Part shown: piece by piece, positions 1 to 7,000 of the stretch
Layout of the letters: every line of letters starts with the position of its first letter
Numbering within the stretch: position 1 is the first letter of the stretch
DNA from: Pseudorhodoplanes sinuspersici
Lineage (GTDB): Bacteria; Pseudomonadota; Alphaproteobacteria; Rhizobiales; Xanthobacteraceae
Length of the DNA: 64,000 nt
Assembly: GCF_002119765.1 (NCBI RefSeq)
Contig: NZ_CP021112.1
Coordinates: forward strand, 2,102,501 to 2,166,500
Direction: 5' to 3'
Notes under the pieces: generated by a model
The model's input: only the letters and a program-made list of their open reading frames with translations
Told to the model about the DNA's origin: nothing
Databases searched by the model: none
Position numbers and translations under genes: made by a program

Positions 1-768
1 GCTGAACACAGGCGTGCCGGCGGTGACGAAACGGCCGAGCTGGATGGCGTCAACCTGGGTGGCGATGCCGCCCATCGGCGCGCGCAGCTTGGTGTGATTG
101 AGATCGCGTTCGGCCTGGTCGAGCACGGCCTTGGCCTGGATGTAAGCCGGAAATTTCTCGATGGGCAGATTGGGATCGCCGAGCAATTGGTTGAGCGTGT
201 CTCCTCGCTGCTGTTCGGCATATTGGGCTTGCAATTGCGCCGATACCAGCGCTGAGATCGACGTGTCGAGATCGGCCTGCGTGCCGACGGCCTTGTTGAC
301 CAGCGCCTGCTTCCGCTCGACGTCGCGTTGCTTCAGCTCCACGCTCTGCTTGGCGTATTCGGCAAGCTTGGTCAGCGAGGCGAGATTGGTCTTCAGGTTG
401 TTGAAGTCGGTCCAGACTGAGGCAAGTTTGCTCTGCGCCTGCGTCAGCGCTAGCTTGAACGGAACGGGATCGATCTCGAACAGCGGATCGCCCTCGGCAA
501 CATGCTGGCCTTCCTTGACATAAATCTTATTGATCTTGCCAGAGATGTCCGGCGTGATCAGCACCTTCTGCGCACCGACATAAGCGTTGTCGGTCGTGAT
601 GTAGCGGCCGCCATAGAGATAGAAGGTGAAGCCAGCGGTGGCCGCAATCAGCGGCACGACGACAAGAAGGATGATGCGCAGCCTCGCGCGAATGAATTTC
701 ATCGCAGAGCCGGTGCGTGAGCCGGCAGTCTCCGTGGTTCCCGGCATCTTCAGGACGTTATTACGCAT
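1..768 (-). CDS. HlyD/EmrA-family efflux adaptor (membrane fusion protein), 3'-truncated by the window edge
   Basis: Periplasmic adaptor that would link an inner-membrane drug exporter to an outer-membrane channel. The visible 256 residues show a short cytoplasmic N-terminus, one hydrophobic anchor at about residues 25-50 (LRIILLVVVPLIAATAG), the typical 'YITTDNAYVGA' entry to the beta/lipoyl region, 'GQHVAEGDPLFEID', a charged helical hairpin at about 100-190, and the return lipoyl half beginning 'LRAPMGG'. This order matches the EmrA branch of HlyD proteins. The C-terminus lies beyond base 1. The ATG at 768 overlaps the stop of the upstream MarR gene by 8 bases (ATGCGTAA), so the two are probably translationally coupled. 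An EmrB-type partner would be expected just outside the window. Substrate cannot be told from sequence. Confidence 0.9.
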   Translation of the reverse strand, partial: MRNNVLKMPGTTETAGSRTGSAMKFIRARLRIILLVVVPLIAATAGFTFYLYGGRYITTDNAYVGAQKVLITPDISGKINKIYVKEGQHVAEGDPLFEIDPVPFKLALTQAQSKLASVWTDFNNLKTNLASLTKLAEYAKQSVELKQRDVERKQALVNKAVGTQADLDTSISALVSAQLQAQYAEQQRGDTLNQLLGDPNLPIEKFPAYIQAKAVLDQAERDLNHTKLRAPMGGIATQVDAIQLGRFVTAGTPVFS

Positions 769-1246
769 AGTGCTTCTCTTTTTCTTCCAGCTTCTCTTCA
801 GCGTTTTCTTGCAGCAGGCGGCGCAGGTTCTCTTTCATCGCGCCGAGATAGGCGAGGGCCGCGTCGGTTTTTTCCGGAGGCTGCCCTTCGAGGATTGCGT
901 TCATCAGCTCGTTGCCGAGCGCGTCGAGGTGCTTCATCAGCGGCTGCGCCGCCGGCGTCAGAAACAGCCGTTTGGCCCTGCGATCATTGGGGTCGGCGCG
1001 TCGCTCGATCAGGCCGTTGTCACAAAGCCGGTCGACCAGGCGGGTCACGGTGATCGGCTGCAGATCCAGCATCTCGGCCAGTTCGGATTGTTTCAGCCCC
1101 TCATTCGCCTCGAGCCGCTTCAGCACTGCCCATTGCGCGCGGGTCATGCCGAAACGGCGGGCCACCTGGTCCGCATAGGTTCGGAGCATTCGGCCTACGT
1201 CATTGATTAAAAAGGCCATTTCTCGATGAGGATGGCGGGGGGGCAT
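761..1246 (-). CDS. MarR-family transcriptional regulator
   Basis: 161-residue winged-helix regulator, likely the local repressor of the efflux adaptor that follows and overlaps it. The central part shows the MarR fold: 'MTRAQWAVLKRLE' leading into a helix-turn-helix at about residues 50-85 ('LKQSELAEMLDLQPITVTR') and a wing with 'RRADPNDRRAKRLFLT', the RxDxRDxRxxxxxLT signature. The C-terminal helix is long and charged (EEKLEEKEKHYA). Family length is usual. The start at 1246 gives a short proline/histidine-rich lead before 'MAFLINDVGRM'; the internal ATG 27 bases later is an alternative. A palindrome upstream (1277-1290) is a candidate operator. The gene diverges from the CMD gene at 1456. 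Confidence 0.9.
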   Translation of the reverse strand: MPPRHPHREMAFLINDVGRMLRTYADQVARRFGMTRAQWAVLKRLEANEGLKQSELAEMLDLQPITVTRLVDRLCDNGLIERRADPNDRRAKRLFLTPAAQPLMKHLDALGNELMNAILEGQPPEKTDAALAYLGAMKENLRRLLQENAEEKLEEKEKHYA

Positions 1247-1276
1247 GATGAAATTCTCTCTGTAAGCAGAGATAAA

Positions 1277-1290
1277 ATAAGCAAGCTTAT
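1277..1290. promoter_or_regulatory. Candidate MarR operator palindrome
   Basis: The sequence shows a perfect inverted repeat, ATAAGC-AA-GCTTAT, in an AT-rich patch 31 bases upstream of the marR start and between two divergent genes. MarR proteins usually autoregulate through AT-rich palindromes in this position. Assignment to this regulator is inference. Confidence 0.45.
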
Positions 1291-1455
1291 GTTTTGTTCA
1301 AGGCGTGCAGTGCACAATTTCTGAGGCATCGTCATGGGTCAGCCGAGAGCCGGCGCCTGCCGTCCCCACATCTGTAAGAAAGTCATGGATGCCCAGTGCA
1401 AGGCCGGGCATGAACGCTGGCTTCGACAAATCCAACGATCCAAAGGACGCGATCA

Positions 1456-1833
1456 ATGAACAAGGACATGTACGACAAGGGCCTCGCCATTCGCCGCGCG
1501 GTACTGGGCGATGCCTATGTCGATACGCAGCTCAAAAACGCCGACGATTTCAATCGCCCGCTGCAGGAACTGGTGACCGAGTATTGCTGGGGCGCCGTGT
1601 GGGGCCGGGAAGGGCTGCCGCTGAAGCAGCGCTCGATGCTGAACCTTGCGATGATTTCGATCCTCAATCGCCCGCATGAATTGAAAGCGCATATCAAGGG
1701 TGCGCTGACCAACGGTGTGACCAAGGAAGAAATTACCGAAGTGTTCCTGCAGGTCGCGATCTATGCCGGCGTACCATGTGCGGTGGATTCTTTCCGTATT
1801 GCGAAAGAAGTTTTCGCTGCGGAAGGTAAATAA
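1456..1833 (+). CDS. Carboxymuconolactone decarboxylase (PcaC/AhpD-like) family protein
   Basis: 125-residue all-helical protein of the CMD family. The family includes 4-carboxymuconolactone decarboxylase of the protocatechuate branch of the beta-ketoadipate pathway, and AhpD-like peroxidase partners. Visible features are 'WGREGLPLKQRSMLNLAM', a histidine-containing helix 'ELKAHIKGALTNGVT' and 'EITEVFLQVAIYAGVP', the usual core order. There is no CxxC pair, so it is PcaC-like rather than AhpD-like. No other pca genes lie nearby, so the true substrate is uncertain. A purine-rich 'caaaggacg' precedes the ATG. It is followed by an ATGGCCGGG/CCCGGCCAT hairpin at 1851-1874. The gene diverges from marR and could be a regulon partner. 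Confidence 0.82.
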   Translation: MNKDMYDKGLAIRRAVLGDAYVDTQLKNADDFNRPLQELVTEYCWGAVWGREGLPLKQRSMLNLAMISILNRPHELKAHIKGALTNGVTKEEITEVFLQVAIYAGVPCAVDSFRIAKEVFAAEGK

Positions 1834-1850
1834 CCGACTTGACGATTGTC

Positions 1851-1874
1851 ATGGCCGGGCCTGGACCCGGCCAT
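1851..1874. repeat. Intergenic palindrome, ATGGCCGGG family
   Basis: A 9-bp perfect stem, ATGGCCGGG paired with CCCGGCCAT around a 6-base loop, sits 17 bases after the CMD stop. Related hairpins occur at 9301-9323, 22414-22437 and 48038-48067, always outside genes. It may act as a transcript-end stabiliser or terminator. No T-tract follows. Confidence 0.75.
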
Positions 1875-1974
1875 TACTTTTCAACCCCCTCGAAATAGCT
1901 GTTGGCACGACGATAGGGTTGCGGGAACTTTATATCCGTGTGTTTGTTGATCTAGGTTCATTTCCAGAGGGACA

Positions 1975-2916
1975 ATGTCAGAGATTCTGGTTGCCGATAT
2001 CGGCGGGACCACGAGCCGCGCCGCGTTTGCATCTTTTGGCCAAAGGCCGGGCAACATTGTCACCATCGCAAATGACAGCATCGATGGGCCGGAAGGCGTG
2101 TTTGAGCGCATGCTCGATGGTGTCAATGACTTGCCCCGCGCGGCCGTGCTGGCCCTCGCCGCACCGATCAATGGCGACGAAATCACGCTGACCAATCGTG
2201 ACTGGTGCTGGCGTCTGCCGGATCTTTCGGCGCGATTCGGTATTTCGTCGATTCACGCGGTCAACGATTTCGAAGCGCTGGCATGGGCTGTGCCGTCGCT
2301 GAACGACGGCGATCTGCAGCCGATCGGTGAAGCCAAATCCTTTCCGCATGGCGTGAAACTGGTCGTCGGTCCCGGCACCGGGCTCGGCACGGCGGCGCTC
2401 GTGCCTGTTCGCGACGGCTATCAGGTGATCGCGAGCGAAGGCGGGCATTGCTCGTTCGGTCCGGCCTTTGCCGACGAGGAGCCAATCTTCCGCAGGCTCG
2501 CGGAAGAGAAGGCGCCACTCTCGGCCGAATGCATTGTGTCGGGTCCGGGTCTCGAACGTCTGCATGTCGCAATGCATCCCGGCACGATGAAACTGAAATG
2601 CGAGATGATCGTGATGCAGGCGCGCGCGGGAAATCGTGAGGCGCGTGCGACGATCGCGATGTTCGTTCGGTTGCTCGGCCGTTTCGCCGGCGACATGGCT
2701 TTGGCCTTCAAGGCGACGGGCGGTGTGTATATCGCTGGCGGTGCCGCGACAGGTCTGGGTACGCTGTTCGATGAACGATTGTTTCGCGCGGCTTTCGAGC
2801 GTCATCCGCCGCATGAAGCGCTGCTGAAGGATATTCCGTCCGCGCTCATCACCTGCATCGAGCCCGGTTTAATCGGGTGCGTTGCGGTGGCTGAGCGAAT
2901 TCTGCAACGCCAATAA
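1975..2916 (+). CDS. glk: Glucokinase
   Basis: 313-residue cytoplasmic enzyme that phosphorylates glucose with ATP (PF02685-type bacterial glucokinase). Seen directly: the N-terminal phosphate-1 loop 'VADIGGTTSRAAF', the substrate-binding 'VNDFEALAW' with its catalytic-type Asp, the glycine-rich 'VVGPGTGLGTAALVP', 'ASEGGHCSFGP' and the C-terminal adenosine-site stretch 'GGVYIAGGAATGLG'. Length fits the family (about 320). The start at 1975 is preceded by 'agagggaca', a good ribosome binding site. It is monocistronic, with a repeat element after it and a convergent protease-like gene beyond. Sugar specificity is inferred from the family. Confidence 0.9.
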   Translation: MSEILVADIGGTTSRAAFASFGQRPGNIVTIANDSIDGPEGVFERMLDGVNDLPRAAVLALAAPINGDEITLTNRDWCWRLPDLSARFGISSIHAVNDFEALAWAVPSLNDGDLQPIGEAKSFPHGVKLVVGPGTGLGTAALVPVRDGYQVIASEGGHCSFGPAFADEEPIFRRLAEEKAPLSAECIVSGPGLERLHVAMHPGTMKLKCEMIVMQARAGNREARATIAMFVRLLGRFAGDMALAFKATGGVYIAGGAATGLGTLFDERLFRAAFERHPPHEALLKDIPSALITCIEPGLIGCVAVAERILQRQ

Positions 2917-2931
2917 CACGGACTCTCTTTC

Positions 2932-3000
2932 TCCGCTCATTCCCGCGAAAGCGGGAATCCAGCGCAAAAAACTTTGGGGCCCGTCTTTGCAGGGACGAGC
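2932..3000. repeat. Intergenic double-hairpin repeat, family A, degenerate copy
   Basis: Between two convergent genes. The first half is a perfect hairpin, ATTCCCGC-GAAA-GCGGGAAT (2939-2958), followed by 'CCAG'. The second half (to about 3000) carries a degraded counterpart, 'CCGTC...GGGACGAGC'. Full copies are at 6843-6907, 24693-24763, 29893-29979 and 36829-36898. Confidence 0.75.
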
Positions 3001-3029
3001 CGAAGACATTGATCCAGTGCGCTTGAATT

Positions 3030-4289
3030 CTAATGCATCAGCTTGCGGCTGAGTTCGGCGACGGCGCGCTCGAATTGCGGGTCTGCGCCGGCGGAATAAC
3101 GGATGTCGTATGGCACCGCGATGTCCGGTGACACACCGACATTCTCCAGTCGCTGGCCGTCGATCCTGACATCGTTCACCGCCAGCACCAGCAGGCTGTT
3201 GTCTTTCAGGAGAAATCCGCGCCCGGCGAGCACTGCGCCGGCGCTATGGCTGCCGATCAGTGGCACCGCGGCATGCTGCAAGGCCCGTGCGAAAATTTCC
3301 ATGCTGCTGCGCGTGTTCTGGTCGATGATGGCGACCAGCGGTTTCCGCCAGCGCGCCACGACAACTTTTTCCTGTCCGTCGCGGTCGATAACGGTCATCT
3401 CGCGGGAGCGTCCGAGAAACAGATCGGCAGCTTCACTCGCCGAGCCGCCCCAGCGGCTACGCAGGTCGAGCACAAGACCGTCGGCGTTGCGCAAGGTTTC
3501 TGACGCGATCATTTCCGTCAGCAGCGAATGCATGCGGCCGGCCGCATAGGTCCAGACACGCAGATAGCCGATGCGCAGGCCATCCTTTTCGAATGTCCGG
3601 GCGCTGCTGCGGATCGCGTGGCGCAGGGCGGTGTTCGGCTGGATCCAGGCCACCGGCACGGCGATGTCGATCGGAGCCGCATCGGCCGTGCGCCGGATCG
3701 AGACCGTGACGCTCTCCCCCGCGCGGTCCTTGAACGATGCGATCGGCCGATATGGCTTGCCGTCGACCGCGATAATCTCGTCGCCGGTCTGCAGTCCGGC
3801 GTGCTGCGCAGTTGAGCCATGATAGATCTGCGTGATGAATAGCCGGCCATCGATGTTCCGTGTGACGACGCCGATACCCGCATAATCGACGCTGCCGCCC
3901 GGCACGATCGCATGACCGCGCTGATCCGTCCCGGCCGGACGGAACACGTCCATCAGCTCGTAATACTCGATCTGGTCGGGCGTATAGCGCGCGGTATGCG
4001 ACGCCTTCAGCGCCGGCAAGGCGCGCATGATCGCCGATTCAGCGTCGGCGAGGGAGCGCATGGTCTGGCGCTCCGAGGTGAGTATCGTCTCAAAGGCTGC
4101 GAGGCCATGCCGATTGTAGAAGTTGTCGATGACGATCTGGCGCGCATGGTCGAGGAATTCGCCCGGCTCCGGCTGATGCGCTTCCTGCTGGGCAGGTTTC
4201 GACACATCGGCTGGCGCTTCGGCCTGAACCGGGGCGGCAAGCACAAGAAAAGCGAGGACGGCGGCGAGCCTCGCGGCGTGCTTTTGCAT
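3030..4289 (-). CDS. PDZ-domain S41-like (carboxyl-terminal processing) periplasmic protease homologue
   Basis: 419 residues from the chosen ATG. The open frame extends 26 codons further upstream, but the ATG at 4289 starts a clean signal peptide, 'MQKHAARLAAVLAFLVLAA', cleaved near 'VQAEA'. A PDZ domain follows at about residues 140-190 ('GLQTGDEIIAVDGKP'), then the S41 core with 'LVLDLRSRWGGSASEAADLF' and 'SSMEIFARALQ', where the nucleophilic Ser of CtpA/Tsp proteins lies. The catalytic Lys of the Tsp 'FGKG' motif is replaced ('SAGAVLAG'), so activity by the usual Ser-Lys dyad is doubtful. It sits 84 bases downstream of the macro-domain gene on the same strand. Function beyond the fold is unknown. 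Confidence 0.85.
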   Translation of the reverse strand: MQKHAARLAAVLAFLVLAAPVQAEAPADVSKPAQQEAHQPEPGEFLDHARQIVIDNFYNRHGLAAFETILTSERQTMRSLADAESAIMRALPALKASHTARYTPDQIEYYELMDVFRPAGTDQRGHAIVPGGSVDYAGIGVVTRNIDGRLFITQIYHGSTAQHAGLQTGDEIIAVDGKPYRPIASFKDRAGESVTVSIRRTADAAPIDIAVPVAWIQPNTALRHAIRSSARTFEKDGLRIGYLRVWTYAAGRMHSLLTEMIASETLRNADGLVLDLRSRWGGSASEAADLFLGRSREMTVIDRDGQEKVVVARWRKPLVAIIDQNTRSSMEIFARALQHAAVPLIGSHSAGAVLAGRGFLLKDNSLLVLAVNDVRIDGQRLENVGVSPDIAVPYDIRYSAGADPQFERAVAELSRKLMH

Positions 4290-4373
4290 AGCGGCCTCAT
4301 CAGCAGTCGTCGTACCCGATCGCGAGTGTCGAGTGAGATTCCGCCAAAATTCGGTCCGAGGGGACACGCGGCA

Positions 4374-4946
4374 TCAAGCTAATCCCATCTCCGCCAGCGC
4401 TTCGACATGGCATTGCGCCGATTGCGCGGTGAAGCAGCATAAGACAACGCGCGTGAGGCCAAGTGGCTTGGCCGACAACTCGGACACCACGGTGCCGCAG
4501 GCAATGCGCGCCGCGCGTTGCGGCGGAAAGGCATAGGCTCCGGTAGAAATTGCAGGGAAGGCGATGCTGGTCAGCCCGTTTTGCGCGGCGAGCATAAGCG
4601 AGACGCGGTAACATGAGGCGAGGAGAAGTTCTTCCTTGGGCCGTTCGGTGTCGTCAACGCGCGCGCCCCTCCAGATCGGCCCGACAGCATGGATCACATG
4701 CCCCGCTTTCAATCGATAGCCGCTAGTGATTTTTGCATCGCCGGGCTCGCAGCCGCCAAGCGTCTCGCATTCCATTTTCAGTTCCGGACCTGCTGCCCGA
4801 TGGATCGCGCCATCGACACCCCCACCGCCCAGCAAGGTGCGGTTCGCGGCATTGACGATGGCATCGACATCGAGCGTCGTGATGTCGCCGATCAGAAGAT
4901 CGATATGCGCGCCGCCGGCTTCGACGGTGAGGAGGGGTGTGGACAT
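4374..4946 (-). CDS. Macro-domain protein, O-acetyl-ADP-ribose deacetylase type
   Basis: 190-residue ADP-ribose-binding protein. The macro-domain signature is complete: 'IGDITTLDVDAIVNAAN', then 'LLGGGGVDGAIHRAAGPEL' with the G-rich loop and catalytic-type Asp of YmdB/MacroD enzymes, 'GHVIHAVGPIW', and 'SIAFPAISTGAYAFP' for the phosphate loop. Enzymes of this clade hydrolyse O-acetyl-ADP-ribose and remove ADP-ribose from acidic side chains in the cytoplasm. Length is typical. It may be co-transcribed with the downstream S41-like gene, but no functional tie is evident. The upstream side carries a dispersed repeat (4975-5097). Confidence 0.92.
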   Translation of the reverse strand: MSTPLLTVEAGGAHIDLLIGDITTLDVDAIVNAANRTLLGGGGVDGAIHRAAGPELKMECETLGGCEPGDAKITSGYRLKAGHVIHAVGPIWRGARVDDTERPKEELLLASCYRVSLMLAAQNGLTSIAFPAISTGAYAFPPQRAARIACGTVVSELSAKPLGLTRVVLCCFTAQSAQCHVEALAEMGLA

Positions 4947-4974
4947 GGCGGCAGCCTACTCCACACCACCCAAT

Positions 4975-5097
4975 CCGTCACGCTGAGGTGCTCGATGCGG
5001 AGCATCGAGCCGCGAAGGGCGACGCCCGGTAGGTTGCGGCTTTCGGGCCGTCGATCCTTCGAGGCTTGCCCTGCGGGCGCGCACCTCAGGATAACGG
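4975..5097. repeat. Intergenic inverted-repeat element, GCTGAGGTGC / GCACCTCAGG family
   Basis: The whole 123-bp space is bounded by imperfect inverted ends, CCGTCACGCTGAGGTGC and GCACCTCAGGATAACGG. It contains an internal hairpin, TCGATGC-GGA-GCATCGA. Elements of this build are common between genes in Rhizobiales (recollection). It lies between the patatin and macro-domain genes, both on the minus strand. Confidence 0.7.
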
Positions 5098-5123
5098 GTT
5101 TGAAGCTTTCGATTGTCGGGAGG

Positions 5124-6191
5124 CTAAGCCGCCGTTTCCTTCACCAGATCAAATGTCGAGCGCTCGCCGATATCGTCGAAATGCTGATCGAGGAACCGGC
5201 GCGCGGCCCGGCGGCCCGCACGATGCAAAAGCGCGAAGAAATCGTAATCGTTTTTCAGGCGCGTGCCGGTGCCGAGCTTCTTGTCGAAGCCTTCCAGCAA
5301 GATCCGATGCACATTGATGCCGGTAGGACCTTTTCCGTTCTTGCGCACCATGTTGCGCCCGACATATTCCAGTGCGCGCAATTCGGCGGCGAGAGACGAC
5401 GAGAACGAAATCTCGTTCACGCGGCTGAGGATCTCGCGCGTCGTCGTCGGCGTGTCGTCGCGCTTGAGCGGCGCGATCTGCACCAGCAGCACGTCATCGT
5501 CGGGATTGGCTGCGATCAGCGGCAGCATCGCTGGATTGCCGGTGAAGCCGCCGTCCCAATAGGGCTCGCCATCGATCTCGACCGCGCGAAACACATGCGG
5601 CAAGGCGGCCGACGCCATGATGACGTCGGCATTGACATCCTCGCGGCGGAACACGCGCAGACGTCCGCTCCGCACGTTGGTCGCCGACACGAACAGTTCG
5701 AGCTCCTGGTAATTGCGGATGGCCTCGAAATCGACGAAGCGTTCGATCAGGTCCTTCAGCGGATTGATATTGAGCGGATTGAAATCGTAGGGGCTCAGCA
5801 GCCGCGACATGGTGTCGACGAAGAGCTGCATCGGCGAACCGCTGACCGGAAACATCGACAGGACGCGTTCCAGCACGGCGCGCTGCGCATCCGGCAGGTT
5901 GCCGCCGAGGCTGGCCGCGCGCCAGAAATCCGCCAGCCGGGTGCGGGCTTCGTCCGGTCCGCCGCGGGCGAGCCCGTCCGCCAGCATGACGGCATTCACT
6001 GCCCCGGCCGAGGCACCGGACACGCCGGCAAAGCCCAGCCGTCCGTCTTCGAGCAGATGATCCAGCACGCCCCAGGTGAAGGCGCCATGCGCTCCACCGC
6101 CCTGAAGCGCCAGGTTGACCCTCTTGCCGCCCGATTTGCGGCCGAAACCGGTCAGAAGCCGGTTTACGCCGGCCGACATATCTTTCAGCAT
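5124..6191 (-). CDS. Patatin-like phospholipase family protein
   Basis: 355-residue lipid acyl hydrolase. The sequence shows all patatin blocks: the oxyanion loop 'LALQGGGAHGAFTWGVL' (about residues 27-44), the nucleophile elbow 'GVSGASAGAVNAV' with GxSxG serine, and the catalytic Asp in 'YWDGGFTGNPAML' (DG[GA] motif). There is no signal peptide or membrane segment, so it is predicted cytoplasmic or peripheral. A second ATG 12 bases in (MSAGV) is an alternative start. It diverges from zur, and the AT-rich 165-bp gap is shared. Substrate and physiological role are unknown; homologues range from virulence phospholipases to lipid-turnover enzymes. Confidence 0.92.
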   Translation of the reverse strand: MLKDMSAGVNRLLTGFGRKSGGKRVNLALQGGGAHGAFTWGVLDHLLEDGRLGFAGVSGASAGAVNAVMLADGLARGGPDEARTRLADFWRAASLGGNLPDAQRAVLERVLSMFPVSGSPMQLFVDTMSRLLSPYDFNPLNINPLKDLIERFVDFEAIRNYQELELFVSATNVRSGRLRVFRREDVNADVIMASAALPHVFRAVEIDGEPYWDGGFTGNPAMLPLIAANPDDDVLLVQIAPLKRDDTPTTTREILSRVNEISFSSSLAAELRALEYVGRNMVRKNGKGPTGINVHRILLEGFDKKLGTGTRLKNDYDFFALLHRAGRRAARRFLDQHFDDIGERSTFDLVKETAA

Positions 6192-6249
6192 TGCATTCCC
6201 AGGATTTTGCCGCCCCGCACTACAAAGCTAGGACGATTTTGTTGCGTCG

Positions 6250-6263
6250 CAATAAATTTATTG
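6250..6263. promoter_or_regulatory. Perfect AT-rich palindrome in the patatin/zur divergent promoter
   Basis: CAATAAATTTATTG is a perfect 14-bp palindrome. Just before it lies a second one, TTGCG-T-CGCAA (6242-6252, sharing bases), and the whole sits in the only AT-rich patch between divergent genes. A regulator site, possibly for Zur itself, is plausible but not proven; it does not match a Zur consensus that I can state with confidence. Confidence 0.4.
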
Positions 6264-6335
6264 TTGCAATGCAGAACAAAGATGGTGCGAAATTGCGCTT
6301 CTTGCGCGCCGGAATCGACGCATTATGACAAGGCC

Positions 6336-6359
6336 ATGAGCGAAACGGTCAGACGATGA
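6336..6359 (+). other. Seven-codon leader ORF created by duplication of the zur start
   Basis: ATGAGCGAAACGGTC occurs at 6336-6350 and again at 6356-6370, a 15-base direct repeat with a 20-base period. Because 20 is not a multiple of three, the first copy reads MSETVRR and stops at TGA (6357-6359). That stop overlaps the ATG of zur (ATGA), giving a possible coupled leader peptide. Whether it is translated is inference. Confidence 0.55.
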
Positions 6360-6832
6360 GCGAAACGGTCTTCAAAGCCCCCGATCATGACCATAAACGA
6401 TGCAGCGCCGATGCTCTGCGTCATGCAGAGGCATTGTGTGATCAGCGGTCACAGAAGTTAACGCCGACGCGGCGGCAGGTGCTGGAAGTGCTCTTATCCA
6501 GTCACAAGCCGCTCGGTGCCTATGAAATCATCGATCGCGCTGCGCAGCACGGCTCCCGGCATGCGCCGATCACAGTCTATCGCGCTCTGGATTTTCTGAT
6601 CGAGAATGGGCTCGCGCACCGTATCGAAAGCCGCAACGCCTTCATCGGCTGCGTGCATCGTCATGCCGCTGACGATCTCGTGGTGTTCCTGATCTGCGAC
6701 CGCTGCGGCGAAGTCGGGGAAGCGCCATCGCAGCAGGTGGCGGAGTCGCTGAAAAGCGCAACACGTGCGGCCGGGTTTGCACCCAAAACACCGGTGATCG
6801 AGATCACCGGCATCTGCGCGAACTGCCGTTAA
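6356..6832 (+). CDS. zur: Fur-family zinc-responsive repressor (Zur)
   Basis: 158 residues, Fur superfamily. The N-terminal winged helix covers about residues 25-95 ('LTPTRRQVLEVLLSSHKPLGAYEI', 'APITVYRALDFLIENGLAHRI'). The dimer/metal part has 'GCVHRHAADDLVVFLICDRCGEVGE' split around the His-rich strand, and a second pair 'CANC' at the extreme C-terminus. The two CxxC pairs make the structural zinc site. The histidine-rich start (DHDHKRCSADALRHAE) and lack of the Fur/Irr haem motifs favour Zur, which represses zinc uptake when zinc is present. No znuABC genes are in view. The start codon lies in a duplicated segment preceded by a 7-codon ORF that ends in an ATGA overlap. Confidence 0.85.
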   Translation: MSETVFKAPDHDHKRCSADALRHAEALCDQRSQKLTPTRRQVLEVLLSSHKPLGAYEIIDRAAQHGSRHAPITVYRALDFLIENGLAHRIESRNAFIGCVHRHAADDLVVFLICDRCGEVGEAPSQQVAESLKSATRAAGFAPKTPVIEITGICANCR

Positions 6833-6842
6833 CAACATGCTG

Positions 6843-6907
6843 CCGTTCGTCCCCGCGAAAGCGGGGACCCAGGCTTTCTGGATTCCCGCTTGCGCGGGAA
6901 TGAACGG
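6843..6907. repeat. Intergenic double-hairpin repeat, family A, complete copy
   Basis: Bounded by CCGTTC and GAACGG. The left hairpin is GTCCCCGC-GAAA-GCGGGGAC and the right one is ATTCCCGC-TTGC-GCGGGAAT, with CCCAG and CTGGA facing each other between them. It follows zur closely and precedes the EamA gene. Confidence 0.85.
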
Positions 6908-7000
6908 AGTATGGAATGCCCGTCATGCTGTTGCCCGCTATCTGTGCGGTCAAAGGTCCGCTACCAAAAGCAGATCAGTGACTCCCCGCTGGGAACCCAC

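Noticed and set aside
5263-6060. Short plus-strand frames opposite the patatin gene
   Set aside because: Shadows in the mirror frame; no ribosome binding sites.
4689-6359. 556-codon plus-strand frame across macro-domain and patatin genes
   Set aside because: Runs antisense through two well-supported genes and a repeat. Only its last seven codons matter, as the zur leader ORF.
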